From Diphasiastrum complanatum (lineage: Eukaryota > Streptophyta > Lycopodiopsida > Lycopodiales > Lycopodiaceae): 64,000 nt of DNA. Location of the stretch: assembly GCA_029204225.1 (NCBI GenBank), contig CM055106.1, positions 43,809,003 to 43,873,002 on the forward strand, written 5' to 3'. This document shows positions 41,342 through 54,257 of this stretch, in pieces (position 1 is the stretch's first letter; each line of letters begins with the position of its first letter). The notes under the pieces are model-generated. The model was not told where the DNA came from. It ran no database searches and saw only the letters and a list, made by a program, of their open reading frames with translations. Made by a program: the position numbers and the translations under genes.

Positions 41342-41778
41342 ACATATCTAGATTGACAAATAAAAGCGTACTCTTCATGAAAATCAATCTCAAGGCCCAA
41401 AATGTAATGGATCTCTCCTAGATCTGGCATTTTAAATTCTTTTCCTAATGCATCTTTGGTTTCTTGAACTAGCATCAAACAACTTCCACTAAGAATAATG
41501 TCATCTACATAGATTAGGAGAATGACAATATTACTACCATCAAACTTTAAGTACATAGAAGGATCATAGTCACTAAGCACAAATCCTAATGAAAGTAGAA
41601 AGTTGTTGAGTCTTGAATACCATCATCTAGGTGCTTGCTTTAAGCCATAAAGACTTCTAAATAGCAAACACACCTTAGATTTATCTTGATAAATCCTTGA
41701 GGATGTTCCATGTATATCTCCTCCTCAAGATAGCCATTCAAAAAAGCGTTGGAGACGTCAAGTTGAAACAGTTTACAC
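41278..41778 (-). pseudogene. Cop4 reverse transcriptase fragment
   Basis: 41580-41342 reads [57 protein letters not shown] and FICQSRY, with catalytic YVDD intact. Then it leaves copia similarity and reads into unrelated sequence to 41278. 41778-41590 holds the preceding thumb and palm part in other frames (TYMEHPQGF and YGLKQAPR-like remnants). A stop or frameshift separates it from the integrase frame that ends at 41779 after [14 protein letters not shown]. Confidence 0.8.
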
Positions 41779-43080
41779 TTAGAAAATAACGCAAGAGAGA
41801 TTTATGATTCTTATTGTCACCATCTTTGCTACAGGAGCAAAGGTTTCTTCATAGTCAAGGCCATATATTTGTGCAAAGCCTTTAGCACATAATCTTGCCT
41901 TGTACTTGTTGATGGAGCCATCATGATTGTACTTGATCTTGAACAACCACTTGCATCCAATGTATGCATGTAAGGTGGTGGATCCACTAGCTCCCATGTG
42001 TGGTTGAGGCTCTTGAACATCTTTGGGCTCCTCATGAGAAACAAAATAAGCATAAGTGGAATCAAGATCCACTTGTTTTCCTTTGTCATCATAAGTGAGC
42101 ATCTTGGGCTCGGATCTCTCCCTCATGGATCTTCTAGGAGTGAAAATCCGAGGACTTCCAACTTCAAATCTTGACTCCTCCATATGTTGATTGTCTTCAA
42201 TAACAATAGGTGATAGATTTTGAGGTTGCTTGATCTCGGCCCCTCCAAGATTGGACTTTTCTTCTTCATGAAAAACTACGTCTCTACTATCAATTACTTC
42301 AGAGGTTGAGAGCATGTAGATTCGATAGGCTTTCTTGTTGGATGAATATCCAACCATTACTCCTTTGCTTGCACAAGGATCATCCTTCTTTCTCGTTTCC
42401 AAGGGAATATGGACAAAGCATATGCATCCACATACTCTAAGGTGTTCAACCTTAGGTTTCTTCAAATAGAGTGCTTCATATGGTGACTTTCCTCCAAGTG
42501 CCACATGAGGGAGTCTATTGCAAAGATAGTTTGAACAATTGATAGCCTCAACCCAAAAGTCTTTTGGCAAGGATGCCTCAATTCTAATGGTTTTGGCACA
42601 TTTACACAGTGTTCTATTCTTTCTTTTAGCCACCCCATTTTGAGATGGTGTATATGCACAAGAAAACTCCCTTTTAATGCCTTCAAGCTCACAATAGTCA
42701 TGAAATTTATTGGAAGTGTACTCACCACCTCCATCACTTCTAAGAATCTTGATTTTGTAAGAAAATTGCTTTTCAACTAGAGCTTTGAACTTTAGAAAAA
42801 AGTCAAACACCATAGATTTTGAATGTAGAAGATATACCCAAGTAAATCTAGTGAAATCATCAATGAAAGTTACAAAGCAAGTAGCACCACCCTTGCTCTT
42901 TGAAGATGAGAAGTGCACATCTAAGTGTATGAGCTCCAATGGACGTGTAGTCTTGATAGATGACTTTGAAAAAGGATTCTTATGAGACTTAGATATGGCA
43001 CAAGCCTCACATGGCTTGAAATTCTTGGAGATAAGATTAGGCAAGCCAATAGCTTTGGCTTTCTTGACCATGGACACCAT
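41779..43080 (-). pseudogene. Cop4 integrase and RT start
   Basis: The 433-residue frame contains the second half of the zinc domain (CEACAISKSHKNPFSKSSIK), the first catalytic Asp in LELIHLDVHFSS, the second in LRSDGGGEYTSNKFHDYCEL, and TPSQNGVAKRKNRTLCKCAK, where the third catalytic residue Glu is Lys. The C-terminal core (LRVCGCICFVHIPLETRKKD, KGVMVGYSSNKKAYRIYMLS) and the linker follow, then RT start IGCKWLFKIKYNHDGSINKY and [14 protein letters not shown]. Just upstream a TGA replaces Gly in the RLGHPN motif. So integrase is inactive twice over despite the long frame. Confidence 0.85.
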
Positions 43081-43098
43081 AGAATTATAGTTAGGATG

Positions 43099-44467
43099 TC
43101 ACAACCTTCTATGCCGTAGTTCCTCCAAAGACATATGAGTAGCAAAAGCACTATCACAAGAGTTAGCATACTCTTTGGGATCAGGCTTGTAGATTCCACC
43201 ATATCTAGACCCAAATGCAAGGATCTCATCATGCTTCTTGATTGTACATGTATCAACATTGAAATTCACATCTAGTCCACTATCAAACAATTGCCCAACA
43301 CTAATAAGATTTTTTGTTAACTTGGGAACAAAAAGTACATTAGACAGAGAAAGAACTTTTGATGAAGAAAGCTTTAAGGGAATGGTCCCTATTCCTTCAA
43401 TAGCACACTCATGATCATTTGCTGTGTAGATGGACTTCTTGGCTCCTTCATAAGGTGACATGGATGAAAAAGAATACTTGGAGCTACACATATGTGAGAA
43501 AGCTCCATTGTTGATATACCACAAACCATCCTTCTTGAAAGGTGATGAAGAAAAACTTGATACCATAAGAGATCCCTCTCCATCACTTGCATGAGCATCT
43601 TCCTTCTCTTCATTAGAAATGTTGGCTTGCTTGAGTTGACACTTCTTCTTGAAGCAATCGGTGGCATAATGCCCCTTCTTGCCACAAAAAAAACACTTGA
43701 TGTTTTTCTTCTTCTTCTTGGATGTGGAAGCTTGAGAGGACTCATCCTCATCTCCTTTCTCCTTGGAAATAAGATTGTTCTTTCTTGAAGAGGATTGGTG
43801 TTGATTCTTACTTCTTGTCTTCTGCTTGTCTTTGGTAAAGAGAGCTTTACCATCAATGTTGAGAGATAGTCTCTCCATTTTCAAGAGTTTATACTCTTGT
43901 CTTGATTCTTCAGAAATGAGCACACTTTGGAGTGCTTCCAAACTTGGTAGCTCCTCCTTAATGGCATAACTCTGAACAAGGTTGTCATATTCCTCCTTTA
44001 ACCCATTAAGTATGATTTGAACAAGTTCATTTTGGTTGATGGAGTCTCCTATGCATGACAATTCTCTATGGAGGTCTTTAACACTGATTACATAAGTTGA
44101 AGCACATTCATCACTTCTCTGTACACTTTGAAAAATTTGGTTTCTTAGTGTTAGAAGTCTAGGAGTATTTTTTTGCCTCATAGATAGACTTGAGAGTATC
44201 CCAAGCATCTTTGGCATTAGTACAGGCACCAATTTCTCTTAAGATGTCATTTGAGACATTCATCTTAATATAATGTAGAGCCATCCTGGCTCTCTTTTTG
44301 TACTTTGGAATTTCTTGAGGAATTTGTGGTTCTTCTTCAATGCCAAGTACAATATCCATCACATCTTGTAGTATTAAGACAGATTCCATTCTAGCCTTCC
44401 AAATTGAGTAATTGGAGGTTGACAATCTTTCACTTGCTTCTAATAGAAAGACACCCATTGAAGTCAT
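43099..44467 (-). pseudogene. Cop4 gag-protease
   Basis: Gag begins MTSMGVFLLEASERLSTSNY, SIWKARMESVLILQDVMDIV in the frame ending at 44159. A frameshift near 44165 passes to 44232-43099: KDLHRELSCIGDSINQNELV, QIILNGLKEEYDNLVQSYAI, the intact zinc knuckle KCFFCGKKGHYATDCF, then the protease site GLWYINNGAFSHMC, in which the catalytic Asp is Asn. LSNVLFVPKLTKNLISVGQL and GGIYKPDPKEYANSCDSAFA follow. It is closely related to Cop3 gag (MASMGGYLLEANERL). The Asp-to-Asn change would abolish proteolytic processing. Confidence 0.88.
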
Positions 44468-44539
44468 AAAGAATGATGGAAATAAAAAAAGATGGATGAA
44501 AGAATTGCTTATCTTCAGAACCAAATCCTATGTAAGACT

Positions 44540-45639
44540 TAGCAAAAAGCTATGAGATAGATCTCACTAGCTTGACAATCTCTCTAAAACAAGATTTGAA
44601 CCATCAAAAAAGATGAAGTATGGCAAAAGTTATGGTTCTCTGAATTTTACATGTGTGAAATATTCCAAAAATGTCAAATTGACTCAAATACAATCTATTT
44701 GTATGAAACAATTTGCCTAGAACCTATAAGTTTTGTCTAAATCACATATAGATGAGATTGTGTAGCTTCTGGATGATTTTTCTGATCATTCAAGCAATAA
44801 ATGACATGTACACATGATTTGCCACAGGTCTAGGCACCCTACCTACGACTCTTCAAAAGCTTATAACTTTTAATTGGCTTATCCAACTGTCATGATTCAA
44901 ATTGCATCAGATTCTACCATTTCTAGCTTTCTAGTAGAGAAATACACTACCAATCTCACCAATGTAGAAAAATCAGCATCTACACACAAAATGAGATGCA
45001 AACACCGATAGAACTTGATCAAACTTGAATGAAATGAAAAAGTACTATTGTTGTCCGTACAAAACCAGCAAGCTACTATACTTCACACGTGTGGATCCAA
45101 AAATAGCAAATATAGATCACTCTACACATAGAATTGCAAGCAATCACCAAGATAGTGCACCACTGGATAGTAGAACCCAAGAGAACCATGTATAAGCATG
45201 AAACGAGATAGAGAAGAGAGAAGATAGCTCTCTCCATGAGTTACATCCTTTTATAGCATATCCAAACCCTATTTGGCCACTTGGCTTTAAGACCAAAATG
45301 CTAACCCTACTAATCTTGGGTCTAGAATCAATGTACCCAACTATTCAAATTTAATCTACTTAAACTCGCATTCTAACTTTACCACACTTTCAAAAAGTGT
45401 TTATTCAAATGAAATTTAGACTAATGAACTTTAAAAAGTCAACCTCTAAGTCTAAAACAAGTTTTGGCCTCAATATGCCAAATATGAAAATATTGCAAAA
45501 TGAAATGAAACTAGTTGAATTTTTCACACTCTCTCTTCAACTAGTTTTAGCATAGACTTTGATAATACTCCAAGTGAAATCCTATGCATGAATTGAACAA
45601 TCTTATGTGCAGGGTTGTTCAAATAATAATAATAATAAA
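44540..45639. other. Probable leader/LTR remnants, no gene
   Basis: Stops in all frames. CACACGTGTG at 45084-45093, like the Cop1 LTR motif, and GGAACCATG/TTGAACCATC-type phrases suggest LTR or leader sequence of Cop4 or a relative, but no ends could be defined. A short (AAT)n run is at 45626-45640. Confidence 0.4.
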
Positions 45640-45654
45640 TCTCAAATTTGAATT

Positions 45655-45960
45655 TCACATTGGATAAGGGCCCTTCTCAGCCCTTTAGTTAAGATATCAG
45701 CCAACATATTGTCAGTTGGACAGTAAGTTAATTTAACAACCTTGTTCAGAACTTTCTTTTTAAGAAAATGAAATTGAACTTCGATGTTCTTAGTTTTGGA
45801 GTGAGTTCGTGGGTTCAGAGATAGAGCAATACAGCTCTGATTGATTGTCGCAATCGAGTATAGTTGGACTATATTGAGTGATCATTAGATCCTTTACTAC
45901 AGAGGTAGTGTTGGAATTAAGCATCACTCCAAGGTCCCCAAAATTCGAATCATTAGAATT
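45655..45960 (-). pseudogene. Cop2B RNase H C-terminus
   Basis: The minus-strand frame gives LGVMLNSNTTSVVKDLMITQ and YSPTILDCDNQSELYCSISE, then with stops FNFIFLKRK and, in the same line, remnants corresponding to LTYCPTDNMLADILTKGLRR, ending near 45655. This is the normal end of a copia polyprotein and must have been continuous with the sequence at 46740. The break carries repeat X (45941-46022), a CT array and about 570 bp of unassigned DNA. Several stops lie in the final 100 residues. Confidence 0.75.
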
Positions 45961-46022
45961 TGAGTCATCAGAATTTAAATCATTCGAGTTCATCTCAATT
46001 CTTGAGCACCAGTACACTATGT
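45941..46022 (-). repeat. Repeat X, copy 2
   Basis: Inverted match to 27264-27346, with the same 15-bp GATGATTCGAATTCT-type units. It is bordered by the CT microsatellite on the right and by Cop2B RNase H on the left. Confidence 0.7.
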
Positions 46023-46025
46023 AAA

Positions 46026-46165
<140 letters not shown>

Positions 46166-46739
46166 ACAACAGCACTGCAGCCTTACTCTTTGAAATTGAA
46201 TGTTTGTGCAATCAATCAACTAGAGCAGAGGCAGGATCGACGACGAACTCTTTGAGTTCTACATCTTCTTTGACCTACTTCGGATTCAAAGTCTTTGAGT
46301 TTGAGGTCCACGTCATCCATACTGTCTTGTCCAACGCAGACCACGTCATAGTTCACTTTAGTACTTTTTAGTAACTACGTTGTTTCACGCTCGTTGCCCA
46401 TGCAGTCATTGTAACTGTTTCATGTGTATATGTATAACGACAATTCACGAGCATATGTAAGAGGGAACTATGATGAACACACATGCAAGTGGAGAGGAAT
46501 AAATATGGACACAGGATCGTGACTTGATCATTGTATTCACAACAGCTTAATTCAGATTCTCTATTTTCTTATGTGTTTTTCACTACGAATGCAGATGCCT
46601 AGTTGTTTTTCACTCCCTTCATGGTTGTCTTTGACACCTACCCGACATTCTTCCATTCGATCTAAGTCAATGTTGATGTTGTAGTTTGGTAAAGTTCCTG
46701 TTAAAGTTCTCTATGTTGGAGTTGTATTTTTTATTCCAC
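46166..46739. other. Unassigned DNA interrupting Cop2B
   Basis: No recognised domain. A minus-strand stretch reads VNYDVVCVGQDSMDDVDLKL but without family resemblance. It lies between the two RNase H halves of Cop2B, together with repeat X and the CT array. Confidence 0.4.
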
Positions 46740-47950
46740 ACTGAATTTCTTTGAGAGCCCCCCAATAGGGAGCTGCGACATATTCGGACTCTGTGGAAGA
46801 CAAAGAAATGCATTTCTACTTTCGTCTATTCCATGAAATGGATCCTCCTGCTAGAAAGCAAAGATTGCTAGACGTGTATTTTCGGGTGTCCACATTATCG
46901 GTCCAATCAAAGTCGGAATTAGAAAGTTATGTTAGAGCATCCTCTAAGTTTTCAGACACTTGAATGTATCTTAATACACTTAGTAGAGCTCTCGAGTGAG
47001 GTAGGCTGGGATTCGACATGAATTGTGCCAATGTGCTAACTACATAGGCAAGATCGGGTCGTGTGCAAACCATGGCATACATGATTGATCCAACTATCGA
47101 GTGATAGGGGCATTTGCACATCTTCTTCTTCTCTGCTTCGATCGTCAGGCACATGTCCTTCGACAGTTTGAATCCTGGATCCATAGGCGAGTCTATTGAC
47201 TTGTAGTTTTTCGTGCCATACATGTAGAGTACACTGGTTAGACACCTTTCTTGGATTATCGTGATACTTATGTTTACTCTTTCTCTGGTTATCTCGATCC
47301 TAAGAAGGTAATGTATTGGGCCCGAATCAGTCATTTCGAATTCTTTCGATAGTAGCGACTTTGTCTCATGAAGTAACTGATTTGAATTGCTGATGATCAA
47401 AGAGTCAGTCACATATAGAGCTATTATGACATAGCTTGAGCCTATGTGTTTGAGATAAACATTAGAGTCAGCAGAGCTAGGAACGAAGTCGTGCTGCAAC
47501 AAGAATCAATTGATTCTATCAAACTAGGCCCTTGGAGCTTACTTTAGCCCGTAGAAAGCTTTCTGCAACTTACACACTTTGTGTTCTTGGCCTTGAAGGA
47601 TGTAACCTTTGGGTTAATAGATGTAAGTATATCCTTGTATGTATCCATTCAGAAAAGCAGTCTGAACATCCATTTGGTGAACTTCCAGATCCTCGGTAGC
47701 TACGATAGCAAGTAAAGACCAGATTGATTGAAGTCTCACAACTGGATTGAAAGTCTCTGTGTAGTCAATTCCATCAACAATGATTCTACTATTGAGGTAG
47801 GTCCATTGTAACTAATGAATTCTTGAGGGATGTAACGATCAGACTCTTGTCGATGTTAGGCAGATCTTCGAACAATAGTCAGTTGCTGAGATGATGATTC
47901 TCCTTGTTGTTCGACATGGGTATCTTCGATTGTCAGAACAGTTGCAGGTC
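46740..47950 (-). pseudogene. Cop2B reverse transcriptase and RNase H start
   Basis: 47502-46927 contains MLQHDFVPSSADSNVYLKHI, IIALYVTDSLIISN (YVDD changed to YVTD), LLSKEFEMTDSGPIHYLLRI, SPMDPGFKLSKD and SIVGSIMYAMVCTRPDLAYV. Downstream, 46926-46740 reads RNase H start with stops (SNSDFDWTDNVDT and SLSSTESEYVAA). Upstream, 47900-47510 holds RT fingers and palm in several frames. Catalytic loss and multiple frame breaks show it is inactive. This region is absent from Cop2A, so it gives the only RT sequence for the family in this window. Confidence 0.8.
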
Positions 47951-47999
47951 GAGTCCTATCGATGGCGATGGGAGTCATTGGAACTAATTCTTGCATTGT

Positions 48000-49164
48000 C
48001 TACTTCTTCTTGAAGTCGTAGAATTTGTCTTCAAGGAAGACAAAATCTAGACTGCTGAGTGAGATGCGGCTTGACTCAACATCATAGATTCGACAAGCTT
48101 TGTTTGATGTCGTGTATCCAATAAAGATACTCCTACAGCTGAGAAGGTGAAGCTTCTTTCTCAGATCAGAATGAATCTGTCCATAACAAAGACAGCCATA
48201 CACTCGAAGGTGCTTGAGACTCGGTTTGTAGCCATGGAAGATCTCGAAGGAAGTTCTTGAGTCGACTATTTTGGTGCTTGAATAGTTTTGTAGATAGCAA
48301 GCTGTTGAAGCTGCCTCAGCCAAAAATTCTTGGGGAGCTGAGCATTTGACATCATTGATCGTGTTGCATTAAGTAATGTTTGGTTCTTCCTTTTGGCTAT
48401 TCCATTCTGCTGTGATGTGTAGTTGGTGGTGAACTGATGATGAGTGCCTCATGATGATAAGTAGGCGGACATTTTGTGTGACAGAAACTCTCCACCACTA
48501 TCTGTATGCAGGGTCTTGAGTCTTTGACCAGTCTGTGTCTCAACAAACTGCTTGAATTCTTTGAAACAATTAAATGCCTCAGACTTGTTCTTAATGAACA
48601 TAATATTGGTGAATCTTGAATAGTCATTGATAAAAGTGATAAAATATAGTGCTGAACCCAAAGAGGGAATACTCATAGGACCACACAGATGACTATGTAC
48701 AAAATGGACTTAGCTCTAGTGGCTTGTCCCCTTGGAAATCTTGATCTAGGCTGTTTGCCTAGTAGGCACATCTCACAAACATGTCGAATGTGAATGTTAG
48801 TGGAGGCAGCATATATATTAGATCATTAACCACTCACATTAAGTGCATATTCATGACTCAAAATGTACAAATTGTCTTCTTTGTTTTCAGAGAGGACTTG
48901 TTTTTGGTTCTTATCCAAAATAGTAGATTGTTTCGAATCAAACAAGGCTTTGTAGCCCTGATCTGCGAGCTTGGTTACTGATAATAAATTCTTTGCCAGT
49001 TTGGGTACGTAAAGTAAATCCTTAAGCAAGGTTAATTCACCATTTAGAAGATGAAGGCGTATAGATCTTTGGCCTCCAATTTGTAATGTACTTGAGTCAC
49101 CGAAGTAGACATACTTTGAATCTGCTGGTGTGAGGTCTTCAAATAGGAACTTGCATGGAGTCAT
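48000..49164 (-). pseudogene. Cop2B protease tail and integrase
   Basis: 49164-48826 reads TPCKFLFEDLTPADSKYVYF, LHLLNGELTLLKDLLYVPKL and AKNLLSVTKLADQGYKALFD: the region after the protease active site. 48676-48397 is the integrase core (SIPSLGSALYFITFINDYSR, FNCFKEFKQFVETQTGQRLK, then LHTDSGGEFLSHKMSAY with the second catalytic Asp). 48323-48000 is the integrase C-terminal part (HLRVYGCLCYGQIHSDLRKK, SIFIGYTTSNKACRIYDVES). Frames change at about 48450 and 48700. It parallels Cop2A block by block. Confidence 0.82.
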
Positions 49165-49279
49165 GTGCTAAGAAGCGCCGGAATCGAGATACCATAGAAG
49201 GGCATTTTTACTATGTTCATCTTGTATCATTAGTAGTGTTGGGTCTTCATGAGAGGTTCTAACAGAATCAGATCCTCCA

Positions 49280-49625
49280 TCCTACTACATCTTCTTCTTT
49301 GCTTCATTGTGCTTTTTGAGAACTCGACTATGCTTGATGTTGTGATTGGTTCTGTTGCAGTTGCAAAAGAGTTTGGTCTTAGGCTTTTGATGATGTCGAT
49401 TGTGTTGTTGTGATTGCTGGTTTGAATCAGTCTACTCTACTTTTGTCTTCTTGTCCTTTAAAGATTTTTTCTTCTAGAACTATTGCTTATTCGAATAGCG
49501 GACGACTGCCTTTGTATTCGACATAGATAAGCTTTTCCTTCTTACTACATTCTTCAATAAACTTGTTGTCAACTTTTGCAGTGACAGGTCAGGAGCATTG
49601 CTCAAAAGCAACACTAAGTTGTCGT
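49280..49625 (-). pseudogene. Cop2B gag tail
   Basis: It corresponds to 14215-14560 of Cop2A. The zinc knuckle reads LFCNCNRTNHNIKHS, so spacing and the last Cys are lost. A basic Lys/Gln/His-rich segment follows. Similarity ends at 49625. Confidence 0.7.
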
Positions 49626-50255
<630 letters not shown>

Positions 50256-50301
50256 GGAGTGTGTATGTGTTGTGTTTTGCATTGTGAATTTAAGATGAGA
50301 G

Positions 50302-51190
<889 letters not shown>

Positions 51191-51777
51191 TCATAGATCA
51201 TTCTCATCATTTACATCATTTTCGCCATCACACAAGTCTTGACACTCATCTGAATCTAGGTCTAGGTATAATCGTAAATTTTTGATCGTGTCTCTTTCAT
51301 GAGGTGAGTTACTCTCATATTCAATCTCCTCTTCTTCTAATTCTATCTCATCCAAATGTAGGGGCCTCAAATTACCCCCAATTTGGTCTTGTATGATCGT
51401 AGGAATTTCATCATTTTCATTTGTACCTTCTTCTCCCATCATTTCGACATCATTTGGAGTTTGGATGAGTGGTTCAGGTTCTTCCAAAACGTCGCCAAAT
51501 TCTCCTCTATATTACATGGAGGAACCAACTCGAAAAATGGTATATGTATACGCATCTCAACTTTGAGGTGATAAACTTTTGCTAATGGTACATTATTACA
51601 GACATAAAGGAACACATCACAAATCAAAATGTCCACACTATATTCGTTCTTGACTTTGTATTCATATTGCAATTTGGAACACCCATGTCTGGATTGTCCA
51701 CTAAGACTACAATAGAAATCCACATTGCCAAAATCTAGGTTGGCAATGCCATGTGAGCCACCTAAAGGCAAATCCAC
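51191..51777 (-). pseudogene. Unrecognised acidic coding remnant
   Basis: Two overlapping minus-strand frames. 51777-51439 reads MDLPLGGSHGIANLDFGNVD, SKLQYEYKVKNEYSVDILIC and LAKVYHLKVEMRIHIPFFEL. 51487-51191 is strongly acidic, ending LRLYLDLDSDECQDLCDGEN and DVNDENDL. The order, a folded segment then an Asp/Glu-rich tail ending in a stop, is reminiscent of the C-terminus of CACTA-type transposases, but no domain could be verified. The frame change near 51450 may be decay. Low confidence for function; moderate that it was once coding. Confidence 0.35.
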
Positions 51778-52636
51778 TCAAAAATGTAATAACAAAGATC
51801 ATGCTAAGGTCACAAAATATGTCGATTTACCAATTGAATAACCAAAAACAACATCATTAAAGGCATAGCTAAAGAAGTGATTGACAGTTGAACATATTCA
51901 AAAGATGCTACCCAATGTCCCTAAACAATCCATCCAACACTTTTTATCTATGTTGTTTTAGTCGATGCTTCTCATAGATGAACTACTCAAAGGACTACTT
52001 GTTCATGCACGAGATTCACTAAAAAGTGCCATCACATAAATGTTAAAGGAATACCTCAATGAAAAAGAAAAGGCAAAATGTATGTTCAGCTTTGAATTCA
52101 ATTGTGTGTAGTCAACATCCAAGCCTGAGTGCTAGACAAACAATAAGACGAACTCAAATATTCAATTGGTTTCATCAAAGCCAATAAGACCAAATCCAAG
52201 GACCACAAGCCCAAAATGACTCACAAACAAAAACGTTTCAATGCTAATATTGTTCCAACCTAGAATAATAGCATGTTTTGATGGAAATTTGTCTAGTGAA
52301 AATCAAATCCTAGATGTTCCAACTTTGGCATGTATTCTCAAATAAGCATTTCATTAGCAGTACATGATCTAGTATCTGATTTGACATACGATTATCCAAC
52401 TCAAACCATGAAATTTACAAGGGTATGGTATCAACATCAAGATAAATCTTATACGTTACCATTGACAACTACTATAAAAGATAATCAAATGGTTGGTTAC
52501 ATTGGGATTTAGGTGAAACCTATAATTGTGATGGCACAAAAGTGTATCATAGATAGTTGGACCAATATGGCTATAATTGAATATTAGGCAAATGAAAGCT
52601 AACTTCATAAAGCAAAATCAATATATCTAGAGCAAC
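51778..52636. other. Degenerate sequence, faint copia traces
   Basis: Stops in every frame. 52340-52520 carries scraps that might be degenerate copia protease-integrase junction. Nothing can be assigned firmly. Confidence 0.35.
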
Positions 52637-52780
52637 ATGGCTCCTAAGTGTATTGATGACTATAGTAGATATTCATGGATCTACTTTCTTTCATCTCTAG
52701 ATCATGTGGTTGACACATTTATAAAGTTTAAGTCCGTTGTGAAAAATGTAAGTGATCTATCCTATAATGTAATGCTATGT
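52637..52780 (+). pseudogene. Isolated copia integrase fragment (Cop8)
   Basis: IDDYSRYSWIYFLSSLDHVV, DTFIKFKSVVKNVSDL matches the part of the integrase core between the first and second catalytic Asp. Sequence before and after is not integrase. About 48 residues only. Confidence 0.7.
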
Positions 52781-53201
52781 GTGAGGCCGTACTTTTCATG
52801 TCTTTCAAGTGCTCGACTTTGAGTTTGTCCCATAATTAACACACAATCCAATCTTGAAAATTTCTGGTGCATTGTCAAGTTCTAGCTTCATAGTTTCCAT
52901 GTCAATGATTAGATCTCAAAATGGATCATTGATGTGATTGTTTGGAAGCTCAGATCAAGTCCAAAAATTTTATTTTCAGAACTTGATAGAGAGTGGTGAG
53001 AACTAGAGAGTTGATTGCCAAAAATCATAGATCTAGGGAGTGATTTGCTAGATTTCGGTGTTGATCTCATTGTACCATCATCCAAGCTTTGTGCTAGTTT
53101 GATTGGGCCGAGACTAGAAGCATTTTAAGTGCTAGAAGTCTATCTTGGGTCATTCCATATAGAGATATCTTTGTGAATTTTAAGAGCTAAATCATTCATA
53201 A

Positions 53202-54250
53202 TGGCATCCATGGGTGGATATTTGCTAGAAGCCAATGAGAGGCTTACATCCACTCCATATGGAAAGTGAGAATGGAGTCACTCTTGGTGCTCCATGATCT
53301 CTATCACATTTTCCAAGAAGAGGAGGATGAACCTCTAGGTGGGCAAGAGCAAGTTAGATACAAGAAGAAGGCTAGATTGGCCTTACATTGTGTCAAGATG
53401 AATGTGAGAAATGACCACTTGAAAGAGGCGTCATCTTGTATCTCGACCAAGGAGGCTTGGGATTCATTAAAAGGCATTTATGAATCCAATAACACTTCAA
53501 GCTGGATACTCATGCTTAGAAATCAAGTGCTCAAAGGCATGAAGGGAAGTGGAGAGAGTGCACAAGAGTATGTGCTTAGGATCAAATCTTTGAACAAAGA
53601 ATTGGCTTCAATTGGAGATAAACTCCAAGATAGTGAACTTGTGAAACTCATTCTAAATGGACTAGGTGATGATTACACCAATCTAGTCCAAAGTTTTGCC
53701 ATCCAAAATAAACTACCTACAATTGGCAAGCTCCATAATGTGCTTGTGGCCGAGGAGATTAGGATGCTACATCTCAAGGCAAGGATGGGAGCAATGTCCT
53801 TGCAAGGAGGTGATGAGAAAACCATCTTCTCATTCAAAGGCAAGAAGAAGACCAATCCATCCAAGAAAAACCAAGGCAAGGAGGCCAAGGACAAGGATGG
53901 TGGATCAAGTTCCAAAGGCAAATCTAAGAAGGACAAATCAAAGCTAAAATATTTCTTTTGTGGAAAAAAAAGACATTTTGCTTCTGAGTGCTTCAAGAAG
54001 AAGGATGCCCAAGAGAAGGACAAGCAAGGCAATCTTGTGCTTGATGATGAGGAGGATGATTTCAATTCATCCTTGATGGCATCTACAACACCAACATCAA
54101 GCAAGGACATATGGTGGATTGATAGTGGGGCTAGTTTTCACATGTCACATTAAAAGAAATATTTTTCTACCTTACTCTCTTATTATGGTTCTAAGAAGTT
54201 CATATTCACTACAAGTGATCAAGAATGTAAGATAGATGGCATAGGATCTA
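53202..54250 (+). pseudogene. Cop3 gag-protease
   Basis: After MASMGGYLLEANERLTSTPY a frameshift at about 53262 leads to RMESLLVLHDLYHIFQEEED, then ALHCVKMNVRNDHLKEASSC, KEAWDSLKGIYESNNTSSWI, ELVKLILNGLGDDYTNLVQS and a Lys/Ser-rich region. The zinc knuckle is YFFCGKKRHFASECF, with the first Cys changed to Tyr and the Gly to Arg. The protease active site WWIDSGASFHMSH is intact, but a TAA follows immediately (54151). The frame continues beyond it as GSKKFIFTTSDQECKIDGIG. It is closely related to Cop4 gag. Confidence 0.88.
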
Positions 54251-54257
54251 TTCCATT

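Larger units (their letters stand above)
41342..44467 (-). mobile_element. Cop4: Ty1/copia element, 3'-truncated
   Basis: Minus strand: gag (ATG at 44467 or 44458), protease, integrase and the start and centre of RT. It stops at 41342, shortly after the YVDD motif, so the rest of RT, RNase H and the 3' LTR are missing. No primer site or LTR boundary was found to the right. Confidence 0.85.
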
